Assembly (NCBI RefSeq): GCF_001905735.1
Contig: NZ_LISW01000001.1
Location: forward strand, 988,603 to 1,052,602
Direction: 5' to 3'
DNA from: Streptomyces sp. CB01249
GTDB lineage: Bacteria > Actinomycetota > Actinomycetes > Streptomycetales > Streptomycetaceae
DNA length: 64,000 nt
A program made the translations under genes and the position numbers. Every line of letters begins with the position of its first letter. The stretch's first letter is position 1. The notes beneath the pieces were generated by a model. The model was not told the DNA's origin, did no database searches, and worked only from the letters and a program-made list of their open reading frames with translations. Below are positions 36,827-45,218 of the stretch, in pieces.

Positions 36827-38023
36827 ATGAGGTTCAACGGCACCATGCGCCGCCAACTCGGCGGCACCGCCGCCGCCGTCGCCGCGATGGCCGCGCTCAC
36901 GGCGTCCCAGGCACCCCAGCTCGCCGCGCACGAGGAGACCCCGAAGCCCCGCCACACGACGGACGACGTCGTCTGGTCCGAGGTCCCCAACGACGACTCG
37001 TACCACACCGAACTCCCGCCGCTGAAGAGCCCGAAGCCGCCGAAGAAGGGCGAGAAGCAGAGCCCCGCGGCCAGGCAGTCCTGGGCCGAGGCGGGCATCC
37101 CCGCCACCGTGCTCGCCGCCTACCGCAGGGCCGAGACCACGATGGGGCGCAGCGACCCCGGCTGCCGGCTGCCCTGGCAGTTACTGGCGGCGATCGGCAA
37201 GGTCGAGTCCGGGCACGCGGCCGGCGGCCGGGTCGACAGGAACGGCACGACCGTCTCGCCGATCCTCGGCCCGGTCCTCAACGGCGCCGGGTTCGCCAAC
37301 ATCGCGGACACCGACGGCGGGGCCTACGACGGGGACGCGACGTACGACCGGGCGGTCGGCCCGATGCAGTTCATCCCCTCGACGTGGGCGCACTGGGGCC
37401 GCGACGGCAACGGCGACGGCCGCCGCGACCCGAACAACGTGTACGACGCGGCGCTCGCCGCCGGGGCCTACCTGTGCGCCGGGACGCGCGATCTGTCGAT
37501 CCCCTCGGACATGAACCGGGCGATCCTCAGCTACAACCACTCGGAGACCTATCTGCGGACGGTGCTGTCCTGGCTGGAGTTCTACCGCAAGGGCATCCAT
37601 CCGGTCACCGACGGCACGGGGACCGTCCCGAGGAGCCCCGGCGCGGGCAGCCCCAACAAGCCCAAGCACCCCGTCGGCGGCTCCGGCTCCAAGGACGGCG
37701 GCGGCATCGAGGTCGGCCCGCAGCCCAGCACCAGCACCCGCCCCACCACACCGGGCACCCACGACCCGGACCCGAGCACCACGCCCGACCCGGACCCGAC
37801 GGACACCACCGGCCCCTCGCCCGACCCGACGGACCCCGGCTCCCCGGACCCGAGCACCACCCCCGACCCCGACCCGACCACGACGAAGCCGGACCCGGGC
37901 TGCACGACCACCCCCACGCCCGACCCGACCGACACCACCGAGCCCACCGGCTCCCCCTCGCCCGACCCCACGGAGACCGCCGAACCCTGCACCACCCCCA
38001 CCCTGCCGCCCACGGCGGACTAG
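36827..38023 (+). CDS. Secreted lytic transglycosylase with a TTA codon, end of the mce operon
   Basis: 398 residues, ATG after AAGGAGAG. The N-terminus is a possible signal (AAAVAAMAALTASQAPQLAA). The lytic transglycosylase domain spans about 85-260: LLAAIGKVESGHA with catalytic Glu127, GPMQFIPSTWAHWG, and the AAGAYLC and ILSYNHSETYL blocks of the MltB-like SLT fold. From about 270 the protein is a Pro/Thr/Asp-rich tail of PDP repeats containing two Cys. Codon 119 is TTA (37181-37183), eight residues before the catalytic Glu. The enzyme cleaves peptidoglycan glycan strands, which would open the wall for the Mce conduit. Its TAG stop (38021-38023) is the first triplet of repeat element copy B. 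Confidence 0.9.
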   Translation: MRFNGTMRRQLGGTAAAVAAMAALTASQAPQLAAHEETPKPRHTTDDVVWSEVPNDDSYHTELPPLKSPKPPKKGEKQSPAARQSWAEAGIPATVLAAYRRAETTMGRSDPGCRLPWQLLAAIGKVESGHAAGGRVDRNGTTVSPILGPVLNGAGFANIADTDGGAYDGDATYDRAVGPMQFIPSTWAHWGRDGNGDGRRDPNNVYDAALAAGAYLCAGTRDLSIPSDMNRAILSYNHSETYLRTVLSWLEFYRKGIHPVTDGTGTVPRSPGAGSPNKPKHPVGGSGSKDGGGIEVGPQPSTSTRPTTPGTHDPDPSTTPDPDPTDTTGPSPDPTDPGSPDPSTTPDPDPTTTKPDPGCTTTPTPDPTDTTEPTGSPSPDPTETAEPCTTPTLPPTAD

Positions 38024-38183
38024 GGCCTTGCCTTTGGATCATGCCGGGCTCGCGGGCTCTGGCACCGCACCTCGCGGCGTTGTCGTCAATCACCAACGCT
38101 CCGCGTTGCCTCAATCCTCCGCCTTGCGATGCACGGCACCAGAGCCCGCTCCCTGATCCGGCCTGATCCAAAGGCAAGGCCCT
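38022..38183 (+). repeat. 162-bp palindromic repeat element, copy B
   Basis: Arms of 24 bp (38022-38045 and 38160-38183) are inverted with a single mismatch at 38042. The core is identical in reverse complement to copy A (14823-14984) except for that base. The outer 14 bp of each arm, AGGGCCTTGCCTTT, differ from copy A (GGGGCCTCTCGTGT) at five positions, yet remain fully self-complementary within each copy. The element begins inside the TAG stop of the lytic transglycosylase gene and carries no gene. Confidence 0.85.
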
Positions 38184-38216
38184 GTACCCGGGCGGCGGCC
38201 GGGTTTTCCGAAGGGC

Positions 38217-39281
38217 TCAGCCGTCGCCCGCCAGCACCTGGGCGAGGTCGTAGCGGACGACCTCCTCCAGCTGTGCGTACGTGCAGCTGTCCGGCGTACG
38301 GTCGGGCCGCCAGCGGCGCCACTGGGCGGTGTGCCGGAAGCGGTCGCCCTCCATGTGGTCGTACGCCACCTCGCAGACCCGTTCCGGCCGCAGCGGCACC
38401 CAGGACATGTCCTTCTTGCCGGACCAGCGGCTCGGGGCGCCCGGCAGCCGGGCGCCCGCGTGCGCCTCGGCCTCGGCCCAGGCGTGCCACGGGTGGTCGT
38501 CGGCGCCGGTCAGCAGGGGTTCCAGCTCGGTGACGAGCTCCGCCCGGCGCTTCATGGGGAAGGCCGCGCACACCCCGACGTGCTGGAGCGCGCCGCTGTC
38601 GTCGTACAGGCCGAGCAGCAGCGAGCCGACGACCGGGCCGCTCTTGTGGAAGCGGTATCCGGCCACCACGCAGTCGGCGGTGCGCTCGTGCTTGATCTTG
38701 TACATGGCCCGGACGTCCGGCCGGTACGGCGCGTCGAGCGGCTTCGCGACGACCCCGTCGAGCCCCGCCCCCTCGTAGCGCTCGAACCACTCCTCGGCGC
38801 GGGCCGGGTCGGTCGTGGACGGGGCCAGGTACACCGGCGCCGACGCCCCGGCGAGCGCCCCCTCCAGCACCTTGCGCCGGTCCGCCTGCGGGGTGTCCAG
38901 GAGCGATTCGTCGCCCAGTGCCAGCAGGTCGAAGGCGATCAGCGCGGCCGGGGTCTCCCCGGCCAGCAGCCGCACCCGGGACTCGGCGGGGTGGATGCGC
39001 TCGCTGAGCCGGTCGAAGTCGAGGCGGCCGTCGTGCGCGACGACGATCTCGCCGTCCACCACACACCGCTCCGGCAGATTGTCCCGGACGGCGTCGACCA
39101 CCTCGGGGAAGTACCGGGTGAGCGGCTTGCCGGTCCGGCTGCCGATCACCACCTCGTCACCGTCCCGGTGCACGATCGCCCGGAAGCCGTCCCACTTCGC
39201 CTCGTACTGCATGCCCGGCGGAATCCGCTTCACGGACTTGGCGAGCATCGGCTTCACGGGCGGCATCACCGGCAGGTCCAT
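38217..39281 (-). CDS. ATP-dependent DNA ligase (LigC-type)
   Basis: 354 residues from ATG 39281 (MDLPVMPPVKPMLAKS). The adenylation motif EAKWDGFRAIVH places the nucleophile at Lys29. Motifs III-V follow: RCVVDGEIVVA, LIAFDLLAL, GLDGVVAKPLDAPY and MYKIKHERTADC, with an OB-fold ending RPERVCEVAYDHMEGDRFRH. It seals nicks in DNA using ATP and is the kind of stand-alone ligase that accompanies LigD-like polymerases in actinobacterial end-joining or gap repair. It is divergent from the polymerase gene across 76 bp. No Ku gene is present in the window. Confidence 0.9.
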   Translation of the reverse strand: MDLPVMPPVKPMLAKSVKRIPPGMQYEAKWDGFRAIVHRDGDEVVIGSRTGKPLTRYFPEVVDAVRDNLPERCVVDGEIVVAHDGRLDFDRLSERIHPAESRVRLLAGETPAALIAFDLLALGDESLLDTPQADRRKVLEGALAGASAPVYLAPSTTDPARAEEWFERYEGAGLDGVVAKPLDAPYRPDVRAMYKIKHERTADCVVAGYRFHKSGPVVGSLLLGLYDDSGALQHVGVCAAFPMKRRAELVTELEPLLTGADDHPWHAWAEAEAHAGARLPGAPSRWSGKKDMSWVPLRPERVCEVAYDHMEGDRFRHTAQWRRWRPDRTPDSCTYAQLEEVVRYDLAQVLAGDG

Positions 39282-39357
39282 GGCCCGATTGTGGACCGTA
39301 CGGCGACCGGAGTCTCCCGATATGCGGCATATGTGTGCCCGGCCTACCGTGGCCGAC

Positions 39358-40389
39358 ATGGCAGCAGCGGGCACAGCGGTGGAGCTGGACGCGGCCGGGC
39401 GGGCGGTCCGGCTGTCGAATCCGGACAAGGTCTACTTCCCGGAGAAGGGCTACACGAAGCGGGACGTCGCCGAGTACTTCCTCGCCGTCGGCCCCGGCAT
39501 CCTGCGCGCCCTGCGCAACCGGCCCACCACCCTCCAGCGGTTCGTGGACGGCGTCGAGGGCGAGTTCTTCTACCAGAAGCGCGCCCCCAAGAACCTCCCC
39601 GACTGGATCCCCACCTCCACGATCGCCTTCCCGAGCGGGCGGTCCGCCCGGGAGATGTGCCCCACCGAGGTGGCCGCCGTCCTCTGGGCCGCCAACCTCG
39701 GCACCCTGACCTTCCACCCCTGGCCGGTCCGGGGCGGGGACACCGACCACCCCGACGAACTGCGCATCGACCTGGACCCGCAGCCGGGCACCGGATACGC
39801 CGACGCGGTCCGCGCCGCCCAAGAGCTGCGCGGTGTCCTGGAGGAGCACGGGCTGCGCGGCTGGCCGAAGACCTCCGGCGGGCGCGGCATCCACGTCTTC
39901 GTCCCCATCGAGCCGCGCTGGACGTTCACCGAGGTGCGGCGCGCGGCCATCGCGGTCGGGCGCGAGCTGGAGAGCCGGATGCCGGACCGGGTGACCACCG
40001 CCTGGTGGAAGGAGGAGCGCGGCGAGCGGATCTTCGTCGACTACAACCAGACCGCCCGCGACCGCACCATCGCCTCCGCCTACTCCGTACGGCCCTTCCC
40101 GCACGCCCCGGTCTCCGCCCCGCTGCGCTGGGAGGAGCTGGACGACGCCGAGCCCCGCGACTTCGACCTGCGCACCATGCCCGTGCGGTACGCGGAACAC
40201 GGCGACGTGCACGCCGACATGGACCAGGAGGCGTTCCGCCTGGACTCGCTGCTGGAACTCGCCGACCGCCACGCGAGCGACGGCGGCCCCGGCGACCTGC
40301 CCTACCCGCCCGAATACCCGAAGATGCCCGGCGAGCCCAAGCGCGTGCAGCCGAGCCGCGCCCGCCGCGACAAGGACGACGAGGCGTGA
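39358..40389 (+). CDS. LigD-type primase-polymerase
   Basis: 343 residues from ATG 39358. The LigD polymerase (archaeo-eukaryotic primase) domain covers about 15-290: LSNPDKVYFPEKGYTKRDVA at the front, DELRIDLDPQPG with catalytic Asp138 and Asp140, KTSGGRGIHVFVPIEP and WWKEERGERIFVDYNQ. It adds (ribo)nucleotides to fill gaps at broken ends. There is no fused ligase or nuclease domain, so it works with the separate ligase encoded divergently. The downstream membrane-protein gene overlaps its stop. Confidence 0.92.
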   Translation: MAAAGTAVELDAAGRAVRLSNPDKVYFPEKGYTKRDVAEYFLAVGPGILRALRNRPTTLQRFVDGVEGEFFYQKRAPKNLPDWIPTSTIAFPSGRSAREMCPTEVAAVLWAANLGTLTFHPWPVRGGDTDHPDELRIDLDPQPGTGYADAVRAAQELRGVLEEHGLRGWPKTSGGRGIHVFVPIEPRWTFTEVRRAAIAVGRELESRMPDRVTTAWWKEERGERIFVDYNQTARDRTIASAYSVRPFPHAPVSAPLRWEELDDAEPRDFDLRTMPVRYAEHGDVHADMDQEAFRLDSLLELADRHASDGGPGDLPYPPEYPKMPGEPKRVQPSRARRDKDDEA

Positions 40390-41447
40390 GCGAACCGGAG
40401 CACGGGGCGCACGGCCGGCCGCTGACCCGGGGCCAGAAGTGGCAGGGCTTCAAGGAGTCCCCGTACTTCCCGGCGATCGTCCTGCTGTTCATCCTCTCCG
40501 CCGCCGCCGGGCTCTTCGCCGGCTCCTACACGTACGCCATGGCCAACCCGACCCCGCACAGCGTCCCCACCGCCGTGGTCAGCGAGCCGGACACCGAGCG
40601 CGGCCGGGAGTTCGTCGCCGGGATGGACAAGGCCCTCGACGCCTCCCTGGTCATCCACGTCTTCCCGACGGCGGCCGCCGCGCGCGAGGCGCTGGAGGAG
40701 CAGGAGGTCTTCGCGATCGTGCGCTCCGGCGAGCGGGGCGTGTCCCTGGACGTGGCCGCCGCCTCCGGGGCGGCCGTCGCCCAGCTGCTCGCCGAGTCCG
40801 CCGTGAAGGTGGGCGACGCGCTGTCCATCCCGGTGACCGTGCAGGACGTCAAACCCCTGCAGAAGGGCGACCCGCGCGGGCTCGCGCTCTTCTACATCTC
40901 GCTCGCCGCGGTGATCGTCGGTTTCGTGGGTTCCATCCAGCTCAGCGTGCACGCCCGGTCGTTGATCCCGCTGGAGCGGATCGGCTTCACCGTCGCGTAC
41001 TCGCTCCTCGGCGCCTTCGCCATCGCCGCCGTGGTCGACTGGCTGCTGGGGGCGGTGGATCTGCCCTTCGTCGAGTCCTGGCTGATCCTCGCCTTCACGA
41101 TGTTCACCTCGGGCATGGTCTTCACCATGTTCAACACCCTGATCGGCCGCTGGGCGATGCTGCCGACCTGGGGCGTGATGGTGCTCCTCGGGAACCCGTC
41201 GTCCGGCGGGGCCGTCTCCTGGCCGCTGCTGCCCTCGCTCCTCGGGCACATCGGACGCTGGCTGCCCCCGGGTGCCTCCGTCAACGCCCAGCACACCGCC
41301 GTCTACTACCAGGGCCACCAGCGCGTCTTCCCGTATCTGGTCCTCGCGGCCTGGTCGCTGGTCTCCTGCACCGTCTTCTGGGTGTGGCGCCACCGGCACC
41401 CCGGCGGCCGTGAGCACATGCCGCAGCACGCGGCGACGCTCACCTGA
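40386..41447 (+). CDS. Membrane protein, ABC-2/YhgE-like permease fold
   Basis: 353 residues from GTG 40386, overlapping the polymerase stop (GTGA). One membrane helix near 30-50 (FPAIVLLFILSAAAGLFAGS) is followed by an extracytoplasmic domain of about 110 residues (VAGMDKALDASLVIHVFPTA). Five further helices fill 170-330 (LFYISLAAVIVGFVGSIQLS, LGAFAIAAVVDWLLGAV, MVFTMFNTLIGRWAMLPTWG). This plan matches ABC-2-like or YhgE/Pip-like proteins. No ATPase is adjacent, and the substrate is unknown. Overlap with a DNA-repair polymerase gene is probably only an operon arrangement. Confidence 0.7.
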   Translation: MSEPEHGAHGRPLTRGQKWQGFKESPYFPAIVLLFILSAAAGLFAGSYTYAMANPTPHSVPTAVVSEPDTERGREFVAGMDKALDASLVIHVFPTAAAAREALEEQEVFAIVRSGERGVSLDVAAASGAAVAQLLAESAVKVGDALSIPVTVQDVKPLQKGDPRGLALFYISLAAVIVGFVGSIQLSVHARSLIPLERIGFTVAYSLLGAFAIAAVVDWLLGAVDLPFVESWLILAFTMFTSGMVFTMFNTLIGRWAMLPTWGVMVLLGNPSSGGAVSWPLLPSLLGHIGRWLPPGASVNAQHTAVYYQGHQRVFPYLVLAAWSLVSCTVFWVWRHRHPGGREHMPQHAATLT

Positions 41448-41508
41448 TCCGGTAGGCGTATTTTGCGACTCGCCCACCGGGCTTGGCGGCCCTGAGGCGG
41501 ACTTTGTC

Positions 41509-41523
41509 CTTACTGTGGGTAAG
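41509..41523 (+). promoter_or_regulatory. Palindrome upstream of the laccase gene
   Basis: CTTAC-TGTGG-GTAAG is a perfect 5-bp inverted repeat with a 5-bp centre, 71 bp upstream of the laccase ATG in the 147-bp gap after the membrane-protein gene. A candidate repressor site, since laccase genes are often copper-controlled. No adjacent regulator is present. Confidence 0.45.
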
Positions 41524-41594
41524 CGATTTTCCCGGGTCCGTCACGGCCCGTCGCCAGAGCCTCGGCAGCACCCGTCAGCAGTGGGGAGTTCGAC

Positions 41595-42542
41595 ATGGAC
41601 CGCAGAAGTTTCAGCCGGCGGATGCTGGTGGGCGGCGGGGCCGTGGCGGCGGCGGGGATGGCATCGCTGTCCCTCCCGGCCCCCGCCACCGCCCTGCCGC
41701 ACCCGGTCCGCCGCGCGCCCGCCGGGGGAGTGGTCCGGCACATCCGGATGTATGTGGAGAAGCTGCCGGACGGCCGGATGGGCTACGGGCTCGAAAAGGG
41801 CAAGGCCACCGTGCCGGGCCCGCTCATCGAGCTCAACGAGGGCGACACCCTGCACATCGAGTTCGTCAACACCCTGGACGTCCCGGCCGGGCTGCACGCG
41901 CACGGCGTCGACTACGACATCGCCAGCGACGGCACCCGGATGAACCACAGCACCGTCGAGCCCGGCAAAACCCGCACGTACACCTGGCGCACCCACACCC
42001 CCGGCCTGCGCAGCGACGGCACCTGGCAGCCCGGCAGCGCGGGCTACTGGCACTACCACGACCACGCCGTCGGCTCCGACCACGGCACCGGCGGCATCCG
42101 CGACGGGCTCTACGGGCCGCTGGTCGTCCGCCGCCGGGGCGACATCCTGCCGGACAAGACGATCACGATCGTCTTCAACGGCATGTCCATCAACAACACC
42201 CCGGCCGGGGAGAGCCCGGACTTCACCACCACGCTGGGGGACCGGCTCGAAGTCGTCATGATCACGCACGGCGACTTCTACCACACGTTCCACATGCACG
42301 GTCACCGCTGGGCGGACAACCGTACGGGCATGCTCACCGGTCCCGACGACCCGAGCCGGGTGGTCGACACGAAGATCGTCGGACCGGCCGACTCCTTCGG
42401 TTTCCAGGTCATCGCGGGCGAACACGTGGGCGCGGGCGCCTGGATGTACCACTGCCATGTGCAGAGCCACGCCGACCGGGGCATGGGCGGCATGCTCTTC
42501 GTGACCGACCGGGACGGCAACGTCCCCGGACACGACGGGTAG
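41595..42542 (+). CDS. Two-domain small laccase, Tat-exported
   Basis: 315 residues. Twin-arginine signal ([20 protein letters not shown], cleavage about after PATA). Two cupredoxin domains with all four copper motifs of a small laccase: [23 protein letters not shown] and [14 protein letters not shown]. Such enzymes trimerise, with the trinuclear cluster between subunits, and oxidise phenols with reduction of O2 to water. Export folded by Tat fits a cofactor loaded in the cytoplasm. It is monocistronic: the next gene is convergent with a 5-bp gap. Confidence 0.93.
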   Translation: MDRRSFSRRMLVGGGAVAAAGMASLSLPAPATALPHPVRRAPAGGVVRHIRMYVEKLPDGRMGYGLEKGKATVPGPLIELNEGDTLHIEFVNTLDVPAGLHAHGVDYDIASDGTRMNHSTVEPGKTRTYTWRTHTPGLRSDGTWQPGSAGYWHYHDHAVGSDHGTGGIRDGLYGPLVVRRRGDILPDKTITIVFNGMSINNTPAGESPDFTTTLGDRLEVVMITHGDFYHTFHMHGHRWADNRTGMLTGPDDPSRVVDTKIVGPADSFGFQVIAGEHVGAGAWMYHCHVQSHADRGMGGMLFVTDRDGNVPGHDG

Positions 42543-42547
42543 CGCGC

Positions 42548-44722
42548 TCAGCGGTCCGCCGTCGCGCCGAGGCGCCGCTGCTCCTCCTCCACGATGCGGC
42601 GGGCCAGCTCGCCCTCCGACACGTCCACCGCGTCCGGTGTCGTCTCGGCGACGTCGCTGCGCCGGGCATACGCGTCGAACAGGCGCTCCTTGCGGGCCAC
42701 GATGTCCAGCATGCGCTGGTCGATGCTGTCCGCGGCGAGCAGCCGGTGCACCCGGACCGTCCGTATCTGGCCCATCCGGTGCACCCGGGCCACGGCCTGG
42801 TGCTCCGTCGTCGGCTTGATCTGCGGTTCGCACAGGATGACGACGGACGCGGCCTGCATGTTCAGCCCGACCCCGCCCGCCTGGATCTGGCTCAGCAGCA
42901 CCGCGTGCCCGTCCGCCGCCGTGAACGCGTCGACCATCTCCTGGCGCCGAGCCGCCGCCACGCTCCCCGACAGCAGACCGGACACCCCGTCACCGAGCGC
43001 CCCGCGCACCGTCTCCAGGACCTCGCGGAAGTACGAGAACACCACGACCTTCAGGCCGTTGCCCGCCGCGTCCGCGACGAGTTCGCGCAGCCGGTCCAGC
43101 TTGGCGGAGGTCTCCGGACGGGCGTACGCCGCCCGGCGCATCCGCATGAAGTGCCCCTCGGCCACCGCCTCCCGGTACGCCAGCAGATCGCCCTCGCTGA
43201 ACTCCTCCCACTCGTCCACCTGGACCACGGCGGGCAGTTCGGCGAGGACGTCCTCCTGATTGCGCCGCAGATACGCGGGGGCCACGGCCCGGCGGAACGC
43301 CCGCGAACCCGCCGCGCCGTGCCCGGCGCCGACCGAGGGGGCCAGCTCGGGCCGGAGCTGGCGGACGAGGCTGCGGAACTCCTCCACCCGGTTCTCCATC
43401 GGCGTCCCGGTCAGGAACAGCACCCGGTCCGTCCGCCCCGACCAGCCGGAGACCGCGCGCGAACGACGGGTCTCCGGGTTCTTCACGTAATGCGCCTCGT
43501 CCACCACGAGCATCCCGGGCCGCACCCCGCTCTCCCCGGCGTCCGGCAGGGCGTGCAGCGCGTCGAAGGTGGTCAGCGCGACCCCGCCGGAATCCCGCCA
43601 CTCCGCGAACGCCTCCCGCCGCTCCGGCCCGTGCACCGGCAGCGCGCGCAGCGTGGACCTGGCCCGGACCTCCCGCGTCCAGTTGATGAGGACGCTCGCC
43701 GGGCATACCACCAGGAAGTGCGTCTCCCCGCGCGCCGCGAGGTGCGCCAGGGCCGCGATGGCCTGGACGGTCTTGCCGAGCCCCATCTCGTCGCCCAGGA
43801 TTACCCGCTTCTGGACGAGCGCGAACCGGGCACCGAACGACTGGTAGCCGCGCAGCGAGACCCGCAGCCGGGCGTCGTCCAGCCGCAGCCCGCGCACCCG
43901 GTCGGCGATCCCCGACGGCAGGAACCCCTCCGCCGCGTCCCGGTCCGGCCCCGAACCGGAGAGCTCCGCGAGCAGGCTGTAGTACTCGGCGGACCGCAGT
44001 TCGAAGTCGACCCAGGCGGCGGCCGGGGACCCCGGCGCCCGCAGCAGATCGGCCGACACCTGGGCGAACAGCGGCGGCAGCCCACGCTCCACCGCGTCGG
44101 CGACGGCCGCCCGGACCCCGGTCACCGCCTCCCGCACCCCGGCCCGCGACCGTCGCCCCGCGAACAGCATCCGCAGCCGCCCCCGTGCCGGACCGGCCGC
44201 CGCCAGCAGCGGGTCGAGGCGCCCGGCCAGCGCCCGCGCCCCGTCCACCGCCCGCCGCGCGTCCGGGCCCGCCGCCACCAGCCCGTACACCGCGCCGAGC
44301 AGCGCGGTCACCGCCTCGTTCCGGTCGTCCACGTCCACGCGCACCGCGACGGTGTCCCGCACCGCGTGCGCGATGCCGCCCGCCGCCGCCAGGGCCTGGT
44401 CCGCCGTCTGCGCGCCGACGCCGGGGATCTGGCGGAGCTCGTAGCGGTTCGCGCCGTACACCTGGCCGACCGTCGTGAAACCCGCCTGCTCGATGGCGCC
44501 GAGTCGCAGCCGGCCCTCGGTGACGTCCTTCAGCCGGGAAACGGGGATGGAGTCGAGATCGGCGCGCACGAGGGCGTCGAGCAGGGGGTCCAGGCACGTC
44601 CGGACGGCGGTGACGGCCCGGGTGTGGTCCGCGAGGACCCCGCGTGCCGCGTCCAGCAGACCGTCGGCGCGGACGAGCAGCTCCCGGGCGGCCCGCCCGG
44701 CCGGTGCCCCGCCCTCGCTCAT
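42548..44722 (-). CDS. SNF2-family DNA helicase/translocase with N-terminal helix-hairpin-helix
   Basis: 724 residues from ATG 44722 (MSEGGAPAGRAARE), which follows AGAGGGA. The N-terminal 280 residues are Ala/Arg-rich and contain a helix-hairpin-helix (GANRYELRQIPGVGAQTADQ, about 90-109). The SNF2 motor follows: GDEMGLGKTVQAIAAL (motif I), VVDEAHYVKN (II), FLTGTPMENR (III), KVVVFSYF, LLSQIQAGGVGLNMQAA (V) and AVARVHRMGQ (VI). It translocates on double-stranded DNA using ATP. The HhH suggests recognition of DNA ends, bends or branched structures. It converges on the laccase and is divergent from the WhiB-like gene. Confidence 0.88.
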   Translation of the reverse strand: MSEGGAPAGRAARELLVRADGLLDAARGVLADHTRAVTAVRTCLDPLLDALVRADLDSIPVSRLKDVTEGRLRLGAIEQAGFTTVGQVYGANRYELRQIPGVGAQTADQALAAAGGIAHAVRDTVAVRVDVDDRNEAVTALLGAVYGLVAAGPDARRAVDGARALAGRLDPLLAAAGPARGRLRMLFAGRRSRAGVREAVTGVRAAVADAVERGLPPLFAQVSADLLRAPGSPAAAWVDFELRSAEYYSLLAELSGSGPDRDAAEGFLPSGIADRVRGLRLDDARLRVSLRGYQSFGARFALVQKRVILGDEMGLGKTVQAIAALAHLAARGETHFLVVCPASVLINWTREVRARSTLRALPVHGPERREAFAEWRDSGGVALTTFDALHALPDAGESGVRPGMLVVDEAHYVKNPETRRSRAVSGWSGRTDRVLFLTGTPMENRVEEFRSLVRQLRPELAPSVGAGHGAAGSRAFRRAVAPAYLRRNQEDVLAELPAVVQVDEWEEFSEGDLLAYREAVAEGHFMRMRRAAYARPETSAKLDRLRELVADAAGNGLKVVVFSYFREVLETVRGALGDGVSGLLSGSVAAARRQEMVDAFTAADGHAVLLSQIQAGGVGLNMQAASVVILCEPQIKPTTEHQAVARVHRMGQIRTVRVHRLLAADSIDQRMLDIVARKERLFDAYARRSDVAETTPDAVDVSEGELARRIVEEEQRRLGATADR

Positions 44723-44866
44723 GTACGTCCCTCTGTCTCCGCGACCCCGCCGCTCTCCGCGTACGTGGCTCATATCGTCCCATGCGGTGCCGGTGCCGCG
44801 GCCGGGCGGACGCGCCATTGACGCGGCGTTGATCAGTCGTTTATCGCGGCACGGCACTGTGGCGTC

Positions 44867-45121
44867 ATGCTGATCAACACCGCGACCGACCCCGCCTTCT
44901 CCTGGCAGGAAACAGCACTGTGCGCCCAGGCGGGCCCCGAGTTCTTCTTCCCGGCCCCCGGCAGTTCCACCCGTGAGGCCAAGCAGCTGTGCAACGCCTG
45001 CGAGGGACGGCAGGCGTGCCTGGAGTACGCCCTCGACAACGACGAGCGCTTCGGCGTGTGGGGCGGCCTGTCCGAGAAGGAGCGGGAGCGGCTGCGCAGA
45101 GTTGGCCGCGAGCGGGCCTGA
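44867..45121 (+). CDS. WhiB-like iron-sulfur regulator
   Basis: 84 residues. The four cluster ligands are Cys19, Cys42, Cys45 and Cys51 (TALCAQ, then LCNACEGRQACLEYAL), followed by the GVWGG turn (63-67) and a basic tail (EKERERLRRVGRER). Wbl proteins bind a [4Fe-4S] cluster, interact with region 4 of the principal sigma factor and control development, redox response or antibiotic resistance. It is shorter than WblA and similar in length to WhiB. The exact subclass cannot be fixed by eye. It is divergent from the helicase gene. Confidence 0.9.
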   Translation: MLINTATDPAFSWQETALCAQAGPEFFFPAPGSSTREAKQLCNACEGRQACLEYALDNDERFGVWGGLSEKERERLRRVGRERA

Positions 45122-45218
45122 ATCAGCCCCGTACGTGCGAGACTTCGGCCTCCACCGTTTCCGTGAGCGGGCCCCGTGGCCGCGCCGGAACCCGCGTCGA
45201 CCTGGAGGAGAAGCCGAG

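Noticed and set aside
37740..38010. Repeated GACCCGGACCCGA-like units that could suggest a CRISPR or minisatellite
   Set aside because: They are in-frame PDP/PDPT codons of the lytic transglycosylase tail, with irregular spacing and no spacers.
24749..38023. The mce operon as a horizontally acquired island
   Set aside because: Base composition and codon use match the neighbours, and there is no tRNA, integrase or direct-repeat boundary. The nearby 162-bp element is also found away from the operon.
38022..38183. Copy B as the end of an insertion sequence
   Set aside because: No transposase or remnant, no evident target-site duplication at either copy, and both copies have exactly the same 162-bp extent.
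43260..43500. TTA triplets on the plus strand in minus-strand genes, or in other frames of plus-strand genes, as further bldA codons
   Set aside because: Checked by frame: those near 15280, 43490, 47420, 61265 and 62955 fall in Tyr or other codons (for example TAT-TAC, GGT-TAC), not as in-frame TTA.
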